This document shows, in pieces, positions 61,180 through 64,000 of a DNA stretch of 64,000 bases. Made by a program: the position numbers and the translations under genes. Source of the stretch: Adiantum capillus-veneris (Eukaryota > Streptophyta > Polypodiopsida > Polypodiales > Pteridaceae); NCBI GenBank assembly GCA_014529385.2, contig CM043950.1, forward strand, positions 155,839,545-155,903,544, in the 5' to 3' direction. The notes below the pieces were generated by a model. The model made no database searches and was not told where the DNA came from. It was given only the letters and a program-made list of their open reading frames with translations. Numbering within the stretch: the stretch's first letter is position 1; each line of letters begins with the position of its first letter.

Positions 61180-61450
61180 ACATGGAAGATGGATTTATTG
61201 TAGCTTTGTGAATTTTTGCAAAGCATTTGACATGGTGCCCAAATCCATATTGATGCGTAGGAGATGGGAGTGCTCATTGAGTTGATTTGGGGGATCATGG
61301 ATTTATACAAATCAGTGATGGGACACATACGCACTCTAGAGGGGATATCTAATTTACTTCACTCCACCATTGAAGTGAAACAAGGTTTTCCATTGTCTCT
61401 TACTCTATCATAGGCCTACACGGTGATGATTGATTTTTGGCACATGTTAG
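61180..61450 (+). pseudogene. LINE (non-LTR retrotransposon) reverse transcriptase fragment
   Basis: F-V-N-F-C-K-A-F-D-M-V-P, then (frameshifted) I-M-D-L-Y-K-S-V, and I-E-V-K-Q-G-F-P-L-S-L-T-L-S. These are the F-x-D-x-x-K-A-F-D and G-V-x-Q-G-x-x-L-S-P blocks of LINE-type reverse transcriptases. The catalytic F-A-D-D block is not seen. Heavily decayed. Confidence 0.8.
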
Positions 61451-62923
61451 TCACAAGAGGGGTAACATGATTTAGGAACTCATGGATTTTGGATTAGCCA
61501 ATGTGGAGAAAGGTATATGAGGGTTCCTCTCACTCATGTCGTTGAGTGTTTGTAACCTCTACACAGAAATACATCTATGTCTTGTTAATGAAAATGTTTC
61601 ATTGTTGGTACCTCAATGTGATTGATTTTCGCATTTTATTATGGTCCAACGGTTTAGCAAGGCTTTCAAGTAATTGTAATGGGCAATAATTAGTTTCTTT
61701 CTGTAGAGCTATTTACCCATTTTTTTTCCTCCTATTATCAGATTGCTATGAGAATAAAATTCGCCGTACACATTGGCAATTAAAGTCATGAAAAACGCAA
61801 GTTCAAATATTTTTTGGCTAAATGCATGCACACTAGGTGTTATGGGCCCTAGTGTTTAGCAAAGTCCTACTTGGAGCGGCTTGAAAATTAATGAAATTGA
61901 TAGCTTACGAAGAATTTTGCACCATAGGTGCAGTATCTCTATCAGATTTAATGTGGATCTACCAACCACCATACGAGTTGATGGCTTGGTATTGGTGCTT
62001 GTAGATAAGTTGACTAGACTCTGTAAATTTTGTTTAGTTTCCTATTCCATCTCTAAAGTTAACCAAGTTGACTATGAGTAACTGTGACCCACGTTTACCA
62101 TTCATTTTGAAAAGATTGTCTATAAATGGTTGGGGAGAAACAACTCAATACAGTACTACCACTCATCTAGAGATAGTGGGAAAATCGTAAGTATTAATAT
62201 AGTGCTAAAGGATATTCTAAGAGCATACATTAGCAAGAAGAAACATAACTGAAAAGATTATCTTTCTGGTTTGGTGTTTTCTTACCATGATGAAAATCAT
62301 GTTGCGACTAGGTTTAGTCCTTGCATGTTTATGTCAAGGTTTCAATCTTGATCAACATTTAGGGTGGGGTTTTCTAATGAGGAGAAATGATAGCAAGTCA
62401 AGGACTTAATCTTGGCTGATGAGATATGTCAGTATGTCACTTTCATAGAAAGCTGACAAGACTCAAGTATTATTGCATGTTCTAGTATCTTCAAAAATTA
62501 TAACACATGGTCATTCATTTAGACACCTCTTAGTTGTGGTCACTTATTTAAATAACTTAAGTGAGTTATAAATTTATTCTACAAACTATCGTATTCATCT
62601 GGTTTTAGATACAAGTAGTTGCAAAGGGACAAAATGTGGAAAAATCAAGATGTTTCTCTTGGTTTCATTGAACCTCCTATTCCACCATGTATTGATCAAA
62701 TGGACAGTTGGCCCGTGTGACAGATGCCATTGTGGAAAGAAGTAGTGTTCTTACGAAGCCATCACCACTTGTGTTTTTGAGGACGAAAACACTTCTCCAA
62801 GAGAGAGTAATATCACGCCAAGGGCCAAGACTCACATGCGGTCAAGGGGTCATATATTTAGCCGACTACGAGCCTATATATGGCAAGGTTAGTGGATATT
62901 AGCATATGCTAGTCCGCTCTATC
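61451..62923. other. No gene supported
   Basis: A/T-rich. Small frames at 61881-62081 and 62708-62902 without recognisable domain. The 5' half may be further LINE 3' sequence. Confidence 0.5.
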
Positions 62924-63150
62924 TTAGATTGCAGACATCACATGAATACCCATGACACACCTTTGACCCAAAACATTAGGCCCAAAGTCATGAATGACAC
63001 CCAAGCATTTCACTCTACTATGATTTGGCATCTTCACACTGAACAAAGATTTACTTGTGACTTGCAATCCTAATTGTTGCATTGTTTCCTCTGTAAAAAT
63101 GCATATTTGGCCTCCACCATTCATATAATCCTAGTTCACCCTTAATCTAT
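62924..63150 (-). pseudogene. Gypsy aspartic protease relic (minus strand)
   Basis: M-N-G-G-G-Q-I-C-I-F-T-E-E-T-M-Q-Q-L-G-L, then S-V-K-M-P-N-H-S-R-V-K-C-L-G-V-I and I-H-V-M-S-A-I. This is the pattern of gypsy retropepsins. The catalytic D-G-G position reads N-G-G, so it is inactive. No neighbouring gag or pol seen. Confidence 0.75.
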
Positions 63151-63469
63151 ATATAAAAGCATTATCCACACACAAGACATCGATGACTTTACATTAGGAG
63201 AAATATGAACCTTGCATGGGCCTTGTAAGGAATCCTAATTTTTAGGGATTAAGGCTAATGGTGTGTAGGGTTAAGGGGACAAGGGCATTCAAGAAGCTAG
63301 TTTTGAGTAGGCTTTTCTATCCTTTTTTTTAGACACATGTAGGATGTGGACCTAAGAGGTCACCTTCTCTCTCTAGCTTTTTGAAAGTGAAGGGAGTAAA
63401 GAGGTGTGGCCACATCATCAAAAACGTGGATCACTAAGAGCCAAGATTTGTTTTTTTTTTTTTTAAATT
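63151..63469. other. No gene supported
   Basis: Intergenic sequence without a frame or repeat I can name. Confidence 0.5.
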
Positions 63470-63850
63470 ATTTTTACTTATTTTTGACTTAAAACTCCCC
63501 CCCAACATATATCCATATCAAAAAAGTTTTTTTTGACATTTTTTTAAACTTACAAGCACTAAAAGTCCAATTTTTCAAAAAAAAACTCCCCCCCAAAAAA
63601 AAAACCTTTCTTCTCTCTTCCTCCTCCCTTCTTTCTCCCTCTCCTCTCCCTCCCTGCCCCTTCTCTCCTCTTCCTCCCCTCTCTCCCTCTCTCCCACTGT
63701 CCCCTTCTCTCCTCCCATGTTCCTCCCTCTCCCTCCCTGCCCCCTTCTCTCCTCCTTCTCCACTCTCTCTCTCTCTCTCCCCCACTACCCCCTTGTCTTC
63801 TCCCATGTTCCTCTCTCTCCCTCCCCCCTCTCTCTTTTCATCCTTTGCTT
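63470..63850. repeat. Pyrimidine-rich low-complexity tract
   Basis: After a poly-T/C-rich part, 63580-63850 is almost pure C/T on the plus strand (CTCCCT, CTCTCCC, CCTCCC words). Glycine/arginine/glutamate frames on the minus strand come from this composition and are not genes. Confidence 0.9.
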
Positions 63851-64000
63851 CCTCATGCAACAACTACCATGGTGCTCAAGGACATCACAAATCGTATGCA
63901 TACATATTTGCTTATTCGCAACGTTTGCATCGAAGGCCGCACATGAGGGTGAGCAGAGGTCATCCCAGGAACGTGGTAGCATCGGTGAGATGAATGTTGA
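63851..64000. other. No gene supported
   Basis: The window ends in ordinary mixed sequence. Frames here are short and share no known motif. Confidence 0.4.

Noticed and set aside
63489-63863. 124-residue Gly/Arg/Glu-rich frame on the minus strand
   Set aside because: It arises from a pyrimidine-only tract with no codon structure.

Overview
The window reads as repeat-rich nuclear DNA of a land plant with a large genome. Lineage cannot be fixed from the sequence. Evidence: Ty1/copia and Ty3/gypsy (chromodomain) retrotransposons, LTR elements primed by tRNA-Asp or initiator tRNA-Met, a hAT transposase of the DUF659 type, a plant-like fragment of the RNA polymerase II largest subunit, introns with GT/AG ends in a decayed gene, and long CT, TA and A-rich tracts. 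I see no intact host gene, rRNA, tRNA gene or CRISPR array. Nearly everything is transposon-derived and layered by nested insertion.

Layout. 1-523 is a tandem array of hairpin-forming repeats. Element A (524-14662, minus) is a broken Ty1/copia retrotransposon. Its gag is split by element B (4446-13106, minus), a young insertion with a perfect CCTGT target duplication, near-identical LTRs and one very long gag-protease reading frame but no reverse transcriptase or integrase. Element C (14696-23115, plus, perfect TATAG duplication) is a non-coding LTR retrotransposon carrying a captured piece of an RPB1 gene. 23160-25100 (plus) is a decayed intron-containing gene with a histone H3-like part followed by a Ulp1-type (C48) protease relic and a lysine-rich tail. 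27250-29430 (minus) is a decayed hAT transposase. 29539-30130 is a minisatellite of about 156 bp units. 31318-33960 holds two gypsy relics on opposite strands.

From 36361 rightwards lies a pile of plus-strand gypsy material. Element D (36361-39110) is a chromovirus pol with chromodomain. Element E has two long LTRs (40538-42024 and 59317-60810), each preceded by the same integrase fragment. Between them sit element F (42489-52225, a gag-protease element with an unfamiliar repeated Y-x-D-x-x-G-x-x-Y module) and B2 (52226-56816, a second copy of the B family, truncated at its 5' side). F abuts B2 inside B2's gag, and a deletion joint at about 42489 removed the start of F, the start of B2 and most of E. 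60830-63150 has further chromodomain, LINE and gypsy-protease scraps.

B, C and F look like one related group. All use a tRNA-Asp-type primer site and an AGGAAGGG-type polypurine tract. C and F also share LTR ends and leader sequence. B and F encode Gag plus an aspartic protease followed by a tail of W-V/I-P-K repeats, while C encodes nothing. None carries its own polymerase in this window, so they would depend on enzymes from another gypsy element. The most notable observations are the H3/Ulp1 relic, the two Trp-to-TAG changes that alone interrupt the 1,726-codon frame of B, the repeated module of F, and the RPB1 capture in C.
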